64,000 nucleotides of DNA from Tous-C4FEB sp044356555 (GCA_044356555.1 JBIKWB010000006.1:1-64000), one strand, 5' to 3'. Shown: positions 33,805-43,034, counted from the stretch's first letter. Numbers and translations: made by a program. The notes: generated by a model from the sequence alone, not told the origin.

Positions 33805-35109
33805 TCACTTCAAAAACGCCGGAATTTTTTCGTTGGCGATCATCGATTCGAAGCTCTCGCGCGCGTTTACCAACTCAAAGGCGCTGCCCTGCACCATCAC
33901 CTCGGCCGGCAGCGCGCGGGTGTTGTAGCGGCTCGACATCGTCGAGCCATAGGCGCCGGCACTCATGAACGCGATATACTCGCCCTCGCCCACTTCTTGG
34001 ATTTGCCGGTCCTTGGCGAAGCAGTCTCCGCTCTCGCAGATCGGGCCGACCACATCGGCGACGAGCGCGCGGCGCGTCGTGTCGCGGTGCAACGGCACGA
34101 TTTCGTGGAAGGCTTCATACATCGCGGGGCGCACGAGATCGTTCATCGCGGCGTCCACGATGAGGAAACTCTTTCCGGAGCCACGCTTGAGGTGCTCCAC
34201 TTTGGACAGGAGCACGCCGGCGTTGCCGACCATGAAGCGGCCGGGCTCCAGCAGAATCTTGAGCCCGAGCGGCTGAAGCAGGGGCACGAGCGCCGCGCCG
34301 TAAGCTTCAGGCGTGAGCGGACGCGTCCCGGCGGGCTGGGCGTCCCACCAAGCGGCGCTGCCGCTGGCGAGGGCGTCTTTATAGACGATACCGATGCCGC
34401 CACCGATCGAGAAATAGGTGATGCCATACTTCGCCTTCAACTCGGCGGCGAACGGCGCGACCTTGGCCACGGCCTCGGCAAACGGGCCGACTTCCGTGAG
34501 CTGAGAGCCGATGTGCATCTGCACGCCGCGCAGCTGGATGTTGGGATATTTCGACGCGGCCTCGTAGGCGGCGGCGGCGAACTTCAGCGGGATGCCAAAT
34601 TTGTTGTCGCTCTTGCCCGTCGTGATCTTGGCGTGCGTGTGGGCGTCGACATCGGGGTTGATCCGGATCGCGATGGGCGCCTTCACCCCGAGCTTGCCCG
34701 CGACGTGGTTGATGCGGGCGAGCTCGGGTTCGCTCTCCACGTGGAAGGAGAAAATCCCGTTCTCCAATGCCAGCTGAATCTCGGCCTCGGTCTTGCCGAC
34801 GCCGGCAAAGACGCTGCGCTTCACATCCGCACCGGCGGCCAGCACGCGGCGGAGCTCGCCTCCGCTCACCAAATCGAACGCTGCGCCCAACTTTGCGAAG
34901 TGGCGGAGCACGGCGAGACCGGAGTTGGCCTTCATCGCATAGCAGATCTGCACATCCAGCCCGTTCAGGCTGCCGGCGAGCCGGTTGTAGTTGTCCGCCA
35001 TCGTCGCCGCGCTCGTGACGTAGGTCGGCGTGCCGTAGAGCCGGGCGACCTCGGCGAGATCGACCGACTCGCAGTTTAGATTCTGACCAATGTAGCGGAA
35101 ATGATGCAT
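33805..35109 (-). CDS. lysA: Diaminopimelate decarboxylase
   Basis: 434 residues from ATG 35109 (MHHFRYIGQNLNC), the last step of lysine biosynthesis. The PLP Lys is in ICYAMKANSGLAVLRHF near residue 58. The phosphate-binding GGGIG segment is in FSIGGGIGIVYKD. The dimer-partner Cys is in CESGDCFAKDR, and FMSAGAYGSTMSSRYN sits near the C-terminus. Length and motifs are standard. An in-frame start 21 codons upstream adds an unrelated stretch and is rejected. Confidence 0.95.
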   Translation of the reverse strand: MHHFRYIGQNLNCESVDLAEVARLYGTPTYVTSAATMADNYNRLAGSLNGLDVQICYAMKANSGLAVLRHFAKLGAAFDLVSGGELRRVLAAGADVKRSVFAGVGKTEAEIQLALENGIFSFHVESEPELARINHVAGKLGVKAPIAIRINPDVDAHTHAKITTGKSDNKFGIPLKFAAAAYEAASKYPNIQLRGVQMHIGSQLTEVGPFAEAVAKVAPFAAELKAKYGITYFSIGGGIGIVYKDALASGSAAWWDAQPAGTRPLTPEAYGAALVPLLQPLGLKILLEPGRFMVGNAGVLLSKVEHLKRGSGKSFLIVDAAMNDLVRPAMYEAFHEIVPLHRDTTRRALVADVVGPICESGDCFAKDRQIQEVGEGEYIAFMSAGAYGSTMSSRYNTRALPAEVMVQGSAFELVNARESFESMIANEKIPAFLK

Positions 35110-35192
35110 GGGAATTAAAAGGGCGGGAAAAGCCGACACGGTGCGAGTTTCGCCTTGAAAAAACCAATCCAAAATTGCGTCTTTGCCTCATC

Positions 35193-35450
35193 GTGCTGCG
35201 TTTTCTCGCCAACCTCCTCCACCGCCCCGCCATCCGCTTCGGATTGGCCCGGGATCGCCGTGGCAGTCGGCTGCGCGATCCGAGGTTCGTCAGTTTTATG
35301 GCGCAAAGCAATCGGAGGTCCCTCGATACCGATCTGCAGGACACCCTGTTGCGCGGCCGCAAGCTGGTGCGTCACGCCGTCGTCGCGGCGGCCATCGCCG
35401 GGGCGGCTTGGTTTGCCCTCGAGAGCGCGCAGGCGCTTTCAATATTCTGA
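35193..35450 (+). CDS. Small hypothetical membrane protein, 85 aa
   Basis: Begins at GTG 35193 (VLRFLANLLHRPAIRFGLARD) or possibly ATG 35298, which gives a 50-residue form. A basic N-terminal region is followed by one hydrophobic helix near the C-terminus (AVVAAAIAGAAWFALES). No ribosome site is clear for either start, and I do not recognise the family. It is divergent from lysA and 44 bases before a lipoprotein gene. It could be non-coding. Confidence 0.4.
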   Translation: MLRFLANLLHRPAIRFGLARDRRGSRLRDPRFVSFMAQSNRRSLDTDLQDTLLRGRKLVRHAVVAAAIAGAAWFALESAQALSIF

Positions 35451-35494
35451 GCGCGGCCTTGCGATTTGGCGGGGGACCGACTTGCTTCGGCCCC

Positions 35495-35989
35495 ATGTCG
35501 AATCACTCCCCTTTCAAGCGGTGTATGGGCCTGTTGCTTGGTCTTTGCGCCATGACCTTCGTCGCCGGCTGTGGCAGCGGCTTCAAACTGACCGGCGTGA
35601 CCGTGAGCCTCGTCGATATCAAGCCCGCTGAGGCGACCGCACTCGAGTCCAGCGCGTTGCTGACCCTACGCTACTCCAACGAAAACGTGATTCCGATCGG
35701 GCTCTCGGGGTCGAGCCACAAGGTCTATCTCAACGGCAGCTACGTCGGCAAAGCGCTCAGCAAAGACCCGGTCGGCCTCGCGGCGCTCACCAGCACCACG
35801 CAGGACGTGACGGTGCGGTTCGAAAATCTCGCCCTGATGCGGCAACTCGTCGCGGTGCGCGAACAGCAAACCGCCGCCTACAAAATTGAGAGCGTGCTTT
35901 ACGTGACGAGCGGCGAAGAGGAATTGAATATCAAGACCTCCAACTCAGGCAGCGTCGATCTGCGGGCGCTCACCTCGGCCGCGAAGTAA
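35495..35989 (+). CDS. LEA14/WHy-like lipoprotein
   Basis: 164 residues starting MSNHSPFKRCMGLLLG at ATG 35495, with a lipobox FVAGC at about residue 24. The mature domain (KLTGVTVSLVDIKPAEATALESSALLTLRYSNENVIPIGLSGSSHKVYLNG) has the beta-sandwich pattern of LEA type 2 / WHy domains, which in bacteria occur in surface lipoproteins linked to desiccation or envelope stress. The assignment rests on this pattern only. Confidence 0.7.
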   Translation: MSNHSPFKRCMGLLLGLCAMTFVAGCGSGFKLTGVTVSLVDIKPAEATALESSALLTLRYSNENVIPIGLSGSSHKVYLNGSYVGKALSKDPVGLAALTSTTQDVTVRFENLALMRQLVAVREQQTAAYKIESVLYVTSGEEELNIKTSNSGSVDLRALTSAAK

Positions 35990-36015
35990 GCCCGGCGCGG
36001 CGCGGCCGACGAGGC

Positions 36016-36036
36016 GGACGGCTCGGAGAGCCGTCC
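36016..36036. repeat. REP-like hairpin between converging genes
   Basis: Arms GGACGGCTC (36016-36024) and GAGCCGTCC (36028-36036) pair perfectly over a 3-base loop, in a 'gacggctcggagagccgtcc' motif. There is no T-run. It lies between the lipoprotein gene and sdhB, which face each other. Confidence 0.55.
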
Positions 36037-36057
36037 CTACCGACCTGACTGAAGAGC

Positions 36058-36870
36058 TTACGCCCCGCCGCCACCCGTGTTGGCGGGCGCAGCCTTGAAG
36101 GCGGAACGAAACGACGCCTTCGCGTAATCACGGTTCATCCGCGCGATGAAATCGTGAGAGATGAGTTTGGGGCACGCGGCGCTGCACTCGTATTGATTGG
36201 TGCAACTGCCAAAACCGAGTGCGTCCATCGTGTTCACCATCGCGAGCACGCGGCGGTCGCGCTCGGCTTGGCCCTGCGGCAAAAGACCGAGGTGGGAAAC
36301 TTTGGCCGAGACAAAGAGCATCGCGCTGGCGTTTTTGCAGGCCGCGACGCACGCACCGCAACCGATGCACTGGGCGGCATCCATCGCGAGGTCGGCGTCA
36401 CCCTTCGCGATCGGCAGGGCGTTGGCGTCGGGCGCGGAGCCCGCGCGCGCGGTGATAAACCCGCCGGCTTGCTGAATTTTGTCGAACGCGGCCCGATCGG
36501 TCACGAGATCCTTGACGACGGGAAACGCCCGCGCCCGGAACGGCTCGACGACGATGGTATCACCGTCGCTGAACGAGCGCATGTAGGTCTGGCAGGTGGC
36601 GATGCCTTTGCCGGGGCCATGGGGCTTGCCGTTAATCGTGCAAGAGCACGTGCCGCAGATACCCTCGCGGCAATCGTGGGCAAAGGCGATCGGCTCGACG
36701 CCTTGCGCCGCGAGCTCGTCGTTGACCACGTCGAGCATCTCCAAGAACGACATGTTCGGGTTGAGATCCTTTGCGGGATAATCGACGAACTTGCCCGGCT
36801 GCGCGGGGCCGGCCTGACGCCAGACGCGGAGGGTGACGGAGAAAAGTTTCTGGGTGTTTACGGCGACCAT
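36058..36870 (-). CDS. sdhB: Succinate dehydrogenase/fumarate reductase iron-sulfur subunit
   Basis: 270 residues. The [2Fe-2S] ligands are in CREGICGTCSC (about residues 68-78). The [4Fe-4S]/[3Fe-4S] ligands are in CIGCGACVAACKN and CTNQYECSAACPK (about 157-220). It passes electrons from the SdhA flavin to the heme of SdhC in the TCA cycle and respiratory chain, on the cytoplasmic face of the membrane. It is the last gene of sdhCAB, 16 bases after sdhA. Confidence 0.96.
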   Translation of the reverse strand: MVAVNTQKLFSVTLRVWRQAGPAQPGKFVDYPAKDLNPNMSFLEMLDVVNDELAAQGVEPIAFAHDCREGICGTCSCTINGKPHGPGKGIATCQTYMRSFSDGDTIVVEPFRARAFPVVKDLVTDRAAFDKIQQAGGFITARAGSAPDANALPIAKGDADLAMDAAQCIGCGACVAACKNASAMLFVSAKVSHLGLLPQGQAERDRRVLAMVNTMDALGFGSCTNQYECSAACPKLISHDFIARMNRDYAKASFRSAFKAAPANTGGGGA

Positions 36871-36886
36871 GGTGGACAGGGATGGA

Positions 36887-38806
36887 TTACTTGTAGTTGC
36901 GGACGCTCATCTTCGTGAACTCGTAGTTGAGCGGCTCGGTGTTGCGCACCGGGGCCTTGCTGTCGCCCTGATACTCCCAAGCGGCGACGTGGGCGAAATT
37001 CTGGTCGTCGCGTTTGCACTCGCCGTCGGCCTCCTGGTGTTCTTCGCGGAAGTGACCGCCGCAGCTCTCCTCGCGCGTGAGCGCATCGCGGCACATCAAC
37101 TCGCCGAGTTCGATGAAATCGGCCACCCGGCCGGCCTTTTCGAGCGATTGATTAAGGGTCTCGGCCGAGCCGGGAACGTTAACGGTGGCGTTAAATTCCT
37201 CACGCAGAGCGGGGATTTTTTGCAGCGCCGATTCGAGTCCCGCCTTGGTGCGAGACATACCGCAGTGATCCCAAATGATCTTACCCAGCTTCTTGTGGAA
37301 ATAACTGACGGGCTGTTTGCCCTTCGTCGCCAACAGCCGGTTCGAGAGACCGCGCACGCTGTCCTCAGCCTGCTTGAACTCCGCGCCGTCGGTCGACGGA
37401 CGCGAGCCGGGTTTCTGGCCGGCAAGGTAATCGCCGACCGTGTAAGGGATGACAAAATAGCCATCGGCCAAGCCCTGCATGAGCGCGGAGGCCCCGAGAC
37501 GGTTGGCGCCGTGGTCGGAGAAGTTGGCTTCGCCGAGCACGAACAAGCCCGGGATGTTCGACATGAGGTTATAATCCACCCACAACCCGCCCATCGTGTA
37601 ATGGACGGCGGGATAAATCCGCATCGGTGCCTTGTAGGCATTTTCGGCGGTGATCTCGTGATAGATGTCGAACAGGTTGCCGTAGCGCTCGCGCACGGCG
37701 GGTTCACCCAGGCGGCCGATCGCATCGGCGAAATCGAGATACACCCCAAGCCCGGTCGTGCCCACCCCGCGGCCTTCGTCGCACACGCGCTTGGCGGCGC
37801 GCGAAGCGATATCACGCGGAGCCAAGTTGCCGAAACTCGGGTAGAGCCGCTCAAGGAAGTAATCACGATCAGACTCCGGAATGTCGGCGGCGGTGCGGGT
37901 GTCTCCGGATTTTTTTGGCGCCCAAATCCGGCCGTCGTTGCGGAGCGATTCGGACATCAAGGTCAGCTTCGATTGATAATCGCCGCTCACCGGGATGCAG
38001 GTCGGGTGAATCTGGGTGTAGCAGGGGTTGGCCATGCAGGCGCCCCGTTTGTAGGCGCGCCAAATCGCGGTCGCATTGGAGCCGCGCGCGTAGGTGGAGA
38101 GATTGAAGACGTTGCCGTAGCCGCCGGTGGCGAGAATGACGGCATCGGCCGAGTGGCGCGAAATCGCGCCGGTGACGAGGTTGCGGATGATGACGCCTTT
38201 GGCTTGGCCGTTCACGACCACGAGATCGAGCATCTCGGAGTTGGTATGCAGGTCCACCGCACCGGTACCGACCGTGCGGGACAACGCCGAGTAAGCGCCG
38301 AGGAGCAACTGCTGCCCCGTCTGACCGCGGGCGTAAAACGTGCGCGAGACCTGCGCGCCGCCGAACGAGCGGTTGGCCAGGAGGCCACCGTATTCGCGGG
38401 CAAAGGGCACGCCCTGCGCGACACATTGGTCGATGATATTGACCGACACTTCGGCGAGGCGATGGACGTTGGCCTCGCGGGCGCGGTAATCGCCGCCCTT
38501 TAGCGTGTCATAGAAAAGCCGATGAACGCTGTCGCCGTCGTTTTGGTAATTCTTGGCGGCGTTGATTCCGCCCTGCGCCGCGATGGAGTGGGCCCGGCGC
38601 GGGCTGTCGTGAAACACGAAGCACTTCACCTTGTAGCCGAGGTCGGCGAGAGAGGACGCCGCCGACGCGCCGGCCAGACCGGCTCCGACCACGATGACCT
38701 CGTATTTTCGCTTGTTGGCCGGGTTGACGAGTTTGATCTCCGTCTTGTGCTTGCGCCATTTTTCAGCGAGCGGACCAGTCGGGATTTTGGAATTGAGAGT
38801 GGCCAT
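36887..38806 (-). CDS. sdhA: Succinate dehydrogenase/fumarate reductase flavoprotein subunit
   Basis: 639 residues. FAD-binding Rossmann motif VIVVGAGLAGASAASSLADLG at about residue 33. The flavin-linking His lies in the SIAAQGGINAAKNYQ region. Substrate residues are in HPTCIPVSGDYQSKL and the catalytic Arg/His loops downstream. The sequence is of the Bacteroidetes/Chlamydiae/epsilon-type class (IAAQGGINAAKNYQNDGDSVHRLFYDT), longer than E. coli SdhA. It is the middle gene of the operon. Direction (succinate oxidation against fumarate reduction) cannot be read from sequence, though an aerobic TCA role is likely. Confidence 0.96.
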   Translation of the reverse strand: MATLNSKIPTGPLAEKWRKHKTEIKLVNPANKRKYEVIVVGAGLAGASAASSLADLGYKVKCFVFHDSPRRAHSIAAQGGINAAKNYQNDGDSVHRLFYDTLKGGDYRAREANVHRLAEVSVNIIDQCVAQGVPFAREYGGLLANRSFGGAQVSRTFYARGQTGQQLLLGAYSALSRTVGTGAVDLHTNSEMLDLVVVNGQAKGVIIRNLVTGAISRHSADAVILATGGYGNVFNLSTYARGSNATAIWRAYKRGACMANPCYTQIHPTCIPVSGDYQSKLTLMSESLRNDGRIWAPKKSGDTRTAADIPESDRDYFLERLYPSFGNLAPRDIASRAAKRVCDEGRGVGTTGLGVYLDFADAIGRLGEPAVRERYGNLFDIYHEITAENAYKAPMRIYPAVHYTMGGLWVDYNLMSNIPGLFVLGEANFSDHGANRLGASALMQGLADGYFVIPYTVGDYLAGQKPGSRPSTDGAEFKQAEDSVRGLSNRLLATKGKQPVSYFHKKLGKIIWDHCGMSRTKAGLESALQKIPALREEFNATVNVPGSAETLNQSLEKAGRVADFIELGELMCRDALTREESCGGHFREEHQEADGECKRDDQNFAHVAAWEYQGDSKAPVRNTEPLNYEFTKMSVRNYK

Positions 38807-38830
38807 GGCGATAGACGTGAGAATTTGGAA

Positions 38831-39601
38831 CTATTGGGCGGAGGCGGTTTTGACCGCGGGTGCCGGTTTCAGCGCGCCGGTCAAGACGGCGCCGGGGATA
38901 ACAAGATTCCCCGCGAAATACGCCACACAGAGCAACGTGACGACCGTCCGGAGCGAACGGGACCAGCTCGCATTACGCCAACCCAGCGTCTGGAAGAGGC
39001 TGTCCATACCGTGCAAGAGATGCAGCGAAAGCAGCCCGACCGCGACGATGTAGAACAAGGAAACGAGTGGCGGTTGAAACCCCAGCACCACCATTTGATG
39101 GACATCGTGCACCTGCGTGCCTGCCTGCACCACAGTGAAGCCGAGCACCTGATAGTCGGCCGTCAACGTGTAGGCCGGAAGCGCGGTCTTATACGTGCCC
39201 GCCTGGGCCACTCCGACGGTAAAATGCGCGAGATGATATAGAATAAATCCGAGGACCACGTAGCCGGACCATCGAATGTAGCGCGACGCAAACACGGCCT
39301 GAATCCACGTTTTGACGCCGTAAGGCTCGCTGCCGCGCGCACGCCGGCTTTCCAGCGTCAGCGCCGTGGCCGCCCAGATATGAAGGCCCACGCACACCAG
39401 CAACCCGATTCGAACCAACCACAATACCGGCCCGAGCGATTGGAGAAAATGGGCGTAGCCATTGATCTTGTCCGGGTGCGCGAAGACTTGGAGGTTTCCG
39501 ACCAAGTGACCAAAAACGAAGCCGATCAGGACCAGACCGGTCAGCGCCATGATGAATTTGCGGCCAATGGACGAGCCGAAGAGGTTGCAGACGAGATTCA
39601 T
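38831..39601 (-). CDS. sdhC: Succinate dehydrogenase cytochrome b subunit (five-helix type)
   Basis: 256 residues with five predicted membrane helices: FIMALTGLVLIGFVFGHL, LVRIGLLVCVGLHIWAATAL, WSGYVVLGFILYHLAHFTV, LVSLFYIVAVGLLSLHLLHG and TVVTLLCVAYFAGNLVIPG. Several His residues on the helices (GHLVGN, LHIWAA, YHLAHF, LHLLHG) suit two b hemes, as in B. subtilis- and Wolinella-type enzymes, which need only one anchor subunit. This explains the absence of sdhD. It is the first gene of sdhCAB; the start at 39601 is the natural N-terminus. Confidence 0.93.
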   Translation of the reverse strand: MNLVCNLFGSSIGRKFIMALTGLVLIGFVFGHLVGNLQVFAHPDKINGYAHFLQSLGPVLWLVRIGLLVCVGLHIWAATALTLESRRARGSEPYGVKTWIQAVFASRYIRWSGYVVLGFILYHLAHFTVGVAQAGTYKTALPAYTLTADYQVLGFTVVQAGTQVHDVHQMVVLGFQPPLVSLFYIVAVGLLSLHLLHGMDSLFQTLGWRNASWSRSLRTVVTLLCVAYFAGNLVIPGAVLTGALKPAPAVKTASAQ

Positions 39602-39759
39602 CGAGGTAAAACGGGTTACGAATGGAAAACACTGAACGATCTTCCACCGCTTGCCCGATGTAAAGGGGCAGAAAACGGGTGAAGCGAATTTGAACTTTGT
39701 TATTAGCGAACCTAAACGTCAAAAGAAGCCGTCTCCGTCTGGGGCCGAGGAGATGTCCT

Positions 39760-40318
39760 GCTGGAAAAATCATCCCGAACACGAAAATTTTTTGGCGGCG
39801 TTTCAGGCCCAACTTTCCCTCCCAAACCGGTGGATTGCCCCGCTTCTCGCCATTTTGCCCAACCCCAGCGCGGGTAACATCGAGTTCGTTTTGACCGGCA
39901 GCGGAATCGCGGCCACCGCCGACGGGACTTTCACGGTGTTTGACTGCGGCTTGGCGCAGCAGACCGCGCACGACGGCCTCAAAATTGCCCTCACCCTATC
40001 GCCGGGCCCGATCACCGCCAACGGCGTGACCTATACCAACGCCCCGACCAACTACGCGGCCACTTCGGCACGATGATGCCGGCCGATTAGGGGGCGAACG
40101 ATCCGGCCGCAAATTTCGCTTACGCCCCCTTCCGCTCATCAAGCGGTGATAACTTGGCCACTTCGATTCGAGACGTCACCGGAACTCAAGGCATCGCTGG
40201 TAGCGTCATCGACCTTTCCGCTTTTAATGTTCCACCCGGCTCCCTGATTGACGGCTATTCGCTGTTTTCCACCGATGTGACCGGGCGTCATCGCGACCGG
40301 CTCGGACCCAAAACATGA
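39760..40318 (+). pseudogene. Decayed secreted surface-protein gene
   Basis: Protein-like sequence in two frames. The first part (GNIEFVLTGSGIAATADGTF ... ITANGVTYTNAPTNYAATS) runs to a stop near 40076. The second, in another frame from about 40098, reads NDPAANFAYAPFRSSSGDNL ... GIAGSVIDLSAFNVPPGSLI and ends at TGA 40318. The style matches the beta-rich, Gly/Thr/Asn-rich exported proteins of Verrucomicrobia, including PEP-CTERM proteins, though no sorting tail is visible. No intact start was found. A frame-shifting base error is a less likely explanation. Confidence 0.5.
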
Positions 40319-40339
40319 CCGGACCGAGCGCGCCGCACG

Positions 40340-41599
40340 CTACTTCGCGAGCGGTTTGAGCAGCGCAAATTTCCCGCTCGCCGCCGGCGCGATGAATTTT
40401 TTTCGGAACGCATTCACGCGCACTCCGACACCCAACAGCCGAGCCAGAGAGGTTTCGATGTCACGATGGTTGGCAGACTCGTCAGCCACATAGTAGAAAT
40501 CCCAGCGTGTTTCGCCGGTCTGGATCAAGGCGTAGTGCCAGCACTTAAAATCGGGAGGCAAAGCGCCATCGATGTCGCCCGCCGCAACCAGCGAGCCATC
40601 CGGCCGAAAGTAAACACTCCCTTCGCGACCGAGGATACGAAATCCCGTCGAACAACGCTGCACGATATCCCCCGTGTGGTAGCGCAACAGCGGCATGGCC
40701 TCGCGCTCCCGGGTCGTCACATAAATCTGCGCGACGTCCGGCAATTCCGGCCGCCATGGTACCAGCTCAATGAAGGCATTGGCGTCGATTGCCCTCAGGT
40801 CATCCTTGAAGGCCTCGCCGACGAACAAATAACCCGCCTCCGTCGATCCATAGAGATCGACCTGTGGCGCAGGGAACGCCTCCGCGATCCGGCGGGCGTG
40901 CTGCAGGCTCGCTTTGCCATAGGTGAGTATCACCGCCCGCACGCTTGGAACTTTGACTCCCCGCTTCTGCACCGCTCGCGCGAGCAACGAGAGATAAACC
41001 GGCTCACCCTCGATCACCTCCGGTTGAGTCGCCTGCAACTCCCGCACGATCCGATCCCACTCCGCCTCGGGAAAAACAAAGGGATCGCTCGTCAGGTTCA
41101 AATACACGGTGCCGTCGAAATAGCGGTGCGGAAACGGGTGGTCCTCGTAAGGGCAGAGATTGCTCGAACAGCCGATCGGCGCCAACACGCACTTCCGATA
41201 GGGCCGGCCTACAAACTGCCGCAAGATGGGCGAGGCCAAGTAGGCGCGCTCGGTCTGCTTGTTCCACCAACCTTCCTCCATGATCACCGTCATCGGCCCG
41301 CTGGTCGTGCCCGAGGTGCTTTCATATTCGTAGCTTTTGTCCACCAGCCCCCGCTCGATCACCCGGTAGTCCTCAAAAAAAGCCTGATGCCCCTGCTCAA
41401 CGATGTCCCTTTTGGCGAGCGTCGGGATTTCCTGAAAACACGACCATTTCAACGGGGCCGCATGTAACGGGAAACGGCGCGCATACAGCGGACTGCGGGC
41501 ATAAATTCGGCGCACCTCGGTCTCCAGCGAGTCAGGAATCACCCGGTCCGAAACGGCTCCGAAGACAGTGGGATCATTGGCAAAAAGAGACGCGGGCAT
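40340..41599 (-). CDS. Phenylacetate-CoA ligase (PaaK)-like adenylate-forming enzyme
   Basis: 419 residues from ATG 41599 (MPASLFANDPTVFG). The AMP-binding P-loop is YESTSGTTSGPMTVIMEE at about 105-120. Other motifs are DLYGSTEAGYLFVGEA (YGxTE) near 265 and the acidic Asp in LRYHTGDIVQRC, followed by a shortened C-terminal lid. The family activates carboxylic acids as acyl-adenylates. This member may be a LuxE- or F390-synthetase-like variant. The neighbour is a Nudix hydrolase on the same strand. The substrate is unknown. Confidence 0.8.
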   Translation of the reverse strand: MPASLFANDPTVFGAVSDRVIPDSLETEVRRIYARSPLYARRFPLHAAPLKWSCFQEIPTLAKRDIVEQGHQAFFEDYRVIERGLVDKSYEYESTSGTTSGPMTVIMEEGWWNKQTERAYLASPILRQFVGRPYRKCVLAPIGCSSNLCPYEDHPFPHRYFDGTVYLNLTSDPFVFPEAEWDRIVRELQATQPEVIEGEPVYLSLLARAVQKRGVKVPSVRAVILTYGKASLQHARRIAEAFPAPQVDLYGSTEAGYLFVGEAFKDDLRAIDANAFIELVPWRPELPDVAQIYVTTREREAMPLLRYHTGDIVQRCSTGFRILGREGSVYFRPDGSLVAAGDIDGALPPDFKCWHYALIQTGETRWDFYYVADESANHRDIETSLARLLGVGVRVNAFRKKFIAPAASGKFALLKPLAK

Positions 41600-41637
41600 A
41601 GTAAACGAACAGCACGAAACGACGCCTGCCCGGCAAG

Positions 41638-42222
41638 TCAAACGTGGGCCCTGGCCCGCGCCCGCCAAAGGGATTCAAAATGCATCAATCCACACACAAC
41701 CAGGCTGTGCGTGATTTTCCCCTCGCGGGCCCACGCCAACACTTCGTCGACCGGAGCCGTGATCACTTCGATCTCCTCGTCGTGGTCCCACTCCTGCGCC
41801 GAACTCCGAACCGCATTTTCGACGAGCACCAAATGGCAGCGATTATTTTGAATCGCCGGATTGGGGTGCACGGTCGCAAGCAGCCGCGCCGTTGAGCCGA
41901 CAAACCCCGTTTCTTCGCGCAGTTCACGCAGGCCGGCAACCACGGGATCCTCGCCCGGATCAATTACTCCACCGGGAATCTCGAGCGAAAACGCATTGAT
42001 GCCATAGCGAAACTGCCGGACAAGCACCAGCCGGCCGTCCGGCGTGAGCGCGATGACATTGCACCAATCCGGCGCCGCCACGACGACGAACTCTCGCTCG
42101 ACTTCGCGGCGTGGGTGTCGAAAAAGCACCCCGCGCACATCGAGCACGCGAGTCGATACAAGAGTGCGCTCGGCCAGCCGCTCCCACTGGGCCGGATCGT
42201 TGACCGGGGTCGATGTGCTCAT
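41638..42222 (-). CDS. Nudix hydrolase (ADP-ribose pyrophosphatase-like)
   Basis: 194 residues from ATG 42222 (MSTSTPVNDPAQWE). The Nudix box is complete: GGVIDPGEDPVVAGLRELRE followed by ETGF, with an IPGG just before it, as in ADP-ribose pyrophosphatases, which split ADP-ribose to AMP and ribose 5-phosphate. The N-terminal beta region (REFVVVAAPDWCNVIALT) is also as expected. It ends 38 bases before the start of the PaaK-like gene on the same strand and may be co-transcribed. A strong terminator lies just upstream. Confidence 0.88.
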   Translation of the reverse strand: MSTSTPVNDPAQWERLAERTLVSTRVLDVRGVLFRHPRREVEREFVVVAAPDWCNVIALTPDGRLVLVRQFRYGINAFSLEIPGGVIDPGEDPVVAGLRELREETGFVGSTARLLATVHPNPAIQNNRCHLVLVENAVRSSAQEWDHDEEIEVITAPVDEVLAWAREGKITHSLVVCGLMHFESLWRARARAHV

Positions 42223-42228
42223 CGGTCC

Positions 42229-42264
42229 AAAAAAAAGCCTCCCCGCCATTAAGGGCGAGGAGGC
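42229..42264 (-). terminator. Intrinsic terminator of the LysM gene
   Basis: Read on the minus strand, a GC-rich hairpin with arms GCCTCC/GGAGGC extended by CGCC/GGCG around TTAAT is followed directly by eight T residues. It sits between the LysM gene stop (42289) and the Nudix start (42222), so it separates the two transcripts. Confidence 0.85.
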
Positions 42265-42288
42265 ATTTGAAAAGATACTCAGAAAAAA

Positions 42289-42807
42289 TTACTTCTTCGG
42301 CAACTTCACCTTGTCGCCCACCTTCAGCTTATTCCAGTTAACACCCGGATTGACGGAAACGAGATCAGCGAGATTGACCCCTTGGGAACGAGCAATCTTC
42401 GCACCCGAATCGCCGCCCTTGACGACGTATTCACCTGGGCCGGCCACGGCGGGTTCACCGCTGCCTTTTTTTCCAGCGACTACGACCGGCTTCTTGGCCG
42501 CCTCTTCAAGTTTGGTGATGGCCGCGCGTTGGTTGGCGAGCTCGCCACCGACTTGATTAAAGGCGTCCTGCGTAGAACGCTGAAGTCCCGCGCCGTCTTT
42601 GGCTGCTTTCTCGGCCGCAGCCGCGGCCGCACCGACCTGAGCCTCGATTCCGTCGATCTTGGCAATCTTCTCTTCCTGCGCCGCGAGAGTCTTGTTAACC
42701 TTGGAAAGACTGATTGCGGCGTAGCCTCCGAGGAGGAGGGCGATAACGCCGACGATGACGCCGCCGACTGGCAACATACTGTTATTTTCGCGTGAAATGG
42801 TGTCCAT
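42289..42807 (-). CDS. Membrane-anchored LysM-domain protein
   Basis: 172 residues starting MDTISRENNSMLPVG at ATG 42807. One N-terminal transmembrane helix (GGVIVGVIALLLGGYAAISL, residues 14-33) is followed by an Ala/Lys/Glu coiled coil (about 40-105) and a C-terminal LysM domain (YVVKGGDSGAKIARSQGVNLADLVSVNPGVNWNKLKVGDKVKLP). The LysM motif binds peptidoglycan, so the protein probably spans from the inner membrane to the wall. Its own terminator follows. The tRNA gene begins about 150 bases upstream on the other strand. Confidence 0.88.
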   Translation of the reverse strand: MDTISRENNSMLPVGGVIVGVIALLLGGYAAISLSKVNKTLAAQEEKIAKIDGIEAQVGAAAAAAEKAAKDGAGLQRSTQDAFNQVGGELANQRAAITKLEEAAKKPVVVAGKKGSGEPAVAGPGEYVVKGGDSGAKIARSQGVNLADLVSVNPGVNWNKLKVGDKVKLPKK

Positions 42808-42917
42808 AGTGAGAAGTTGAACGCGGAGCAGAGGACCAATCCAAAAGCGAGGCAAGCCGAGATTATCAACATTCCCGGGCAAAATGTGGCGAGCCCGAGG
42901 ATAATGTGGCCAATGGC

Positions 42918-42946
42918 TTGACACTCCAAAGAAAGATCCGTGCTCT
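42918..42946 (+). promoter_or_regulatory. Possible promoter of tRNA-Pro
   Basis: A consensus -35 TTGACA (42918-42923) is followed 17 bases later by a poor -10 (TGCTCT, 42941-42946), twelve bases before the tRNA. The -10 weakness keeps the call tentative. Confidence 0.35.
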
Positions 42947-42957
42947 GCGGCGTGTTT

Positions 42958-43034
42958 CGGGGTGTAGCTTAGCCTGGTAGAGCGCCTGGTTTGGGACCAG
43001 GAGGTCGTAGGTTCGAATCCTATCGCCCCGACCA
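42958..43034 (+). tRNA. tRNA-Pro (UGG)
   Basis: 77 bases including an encoded CCA. The acceptor stem CGGGGTG pairs with CGCCCCG, discriminator A. The anticodon arm CCTGG-TTTGGGA-CCAGG gives anticodon TGG (Pro). The T arm carries GTTCGAATC, and the D arm AGCTTAGCCTGGTAGAGC is standard. Confidence 0.97.
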
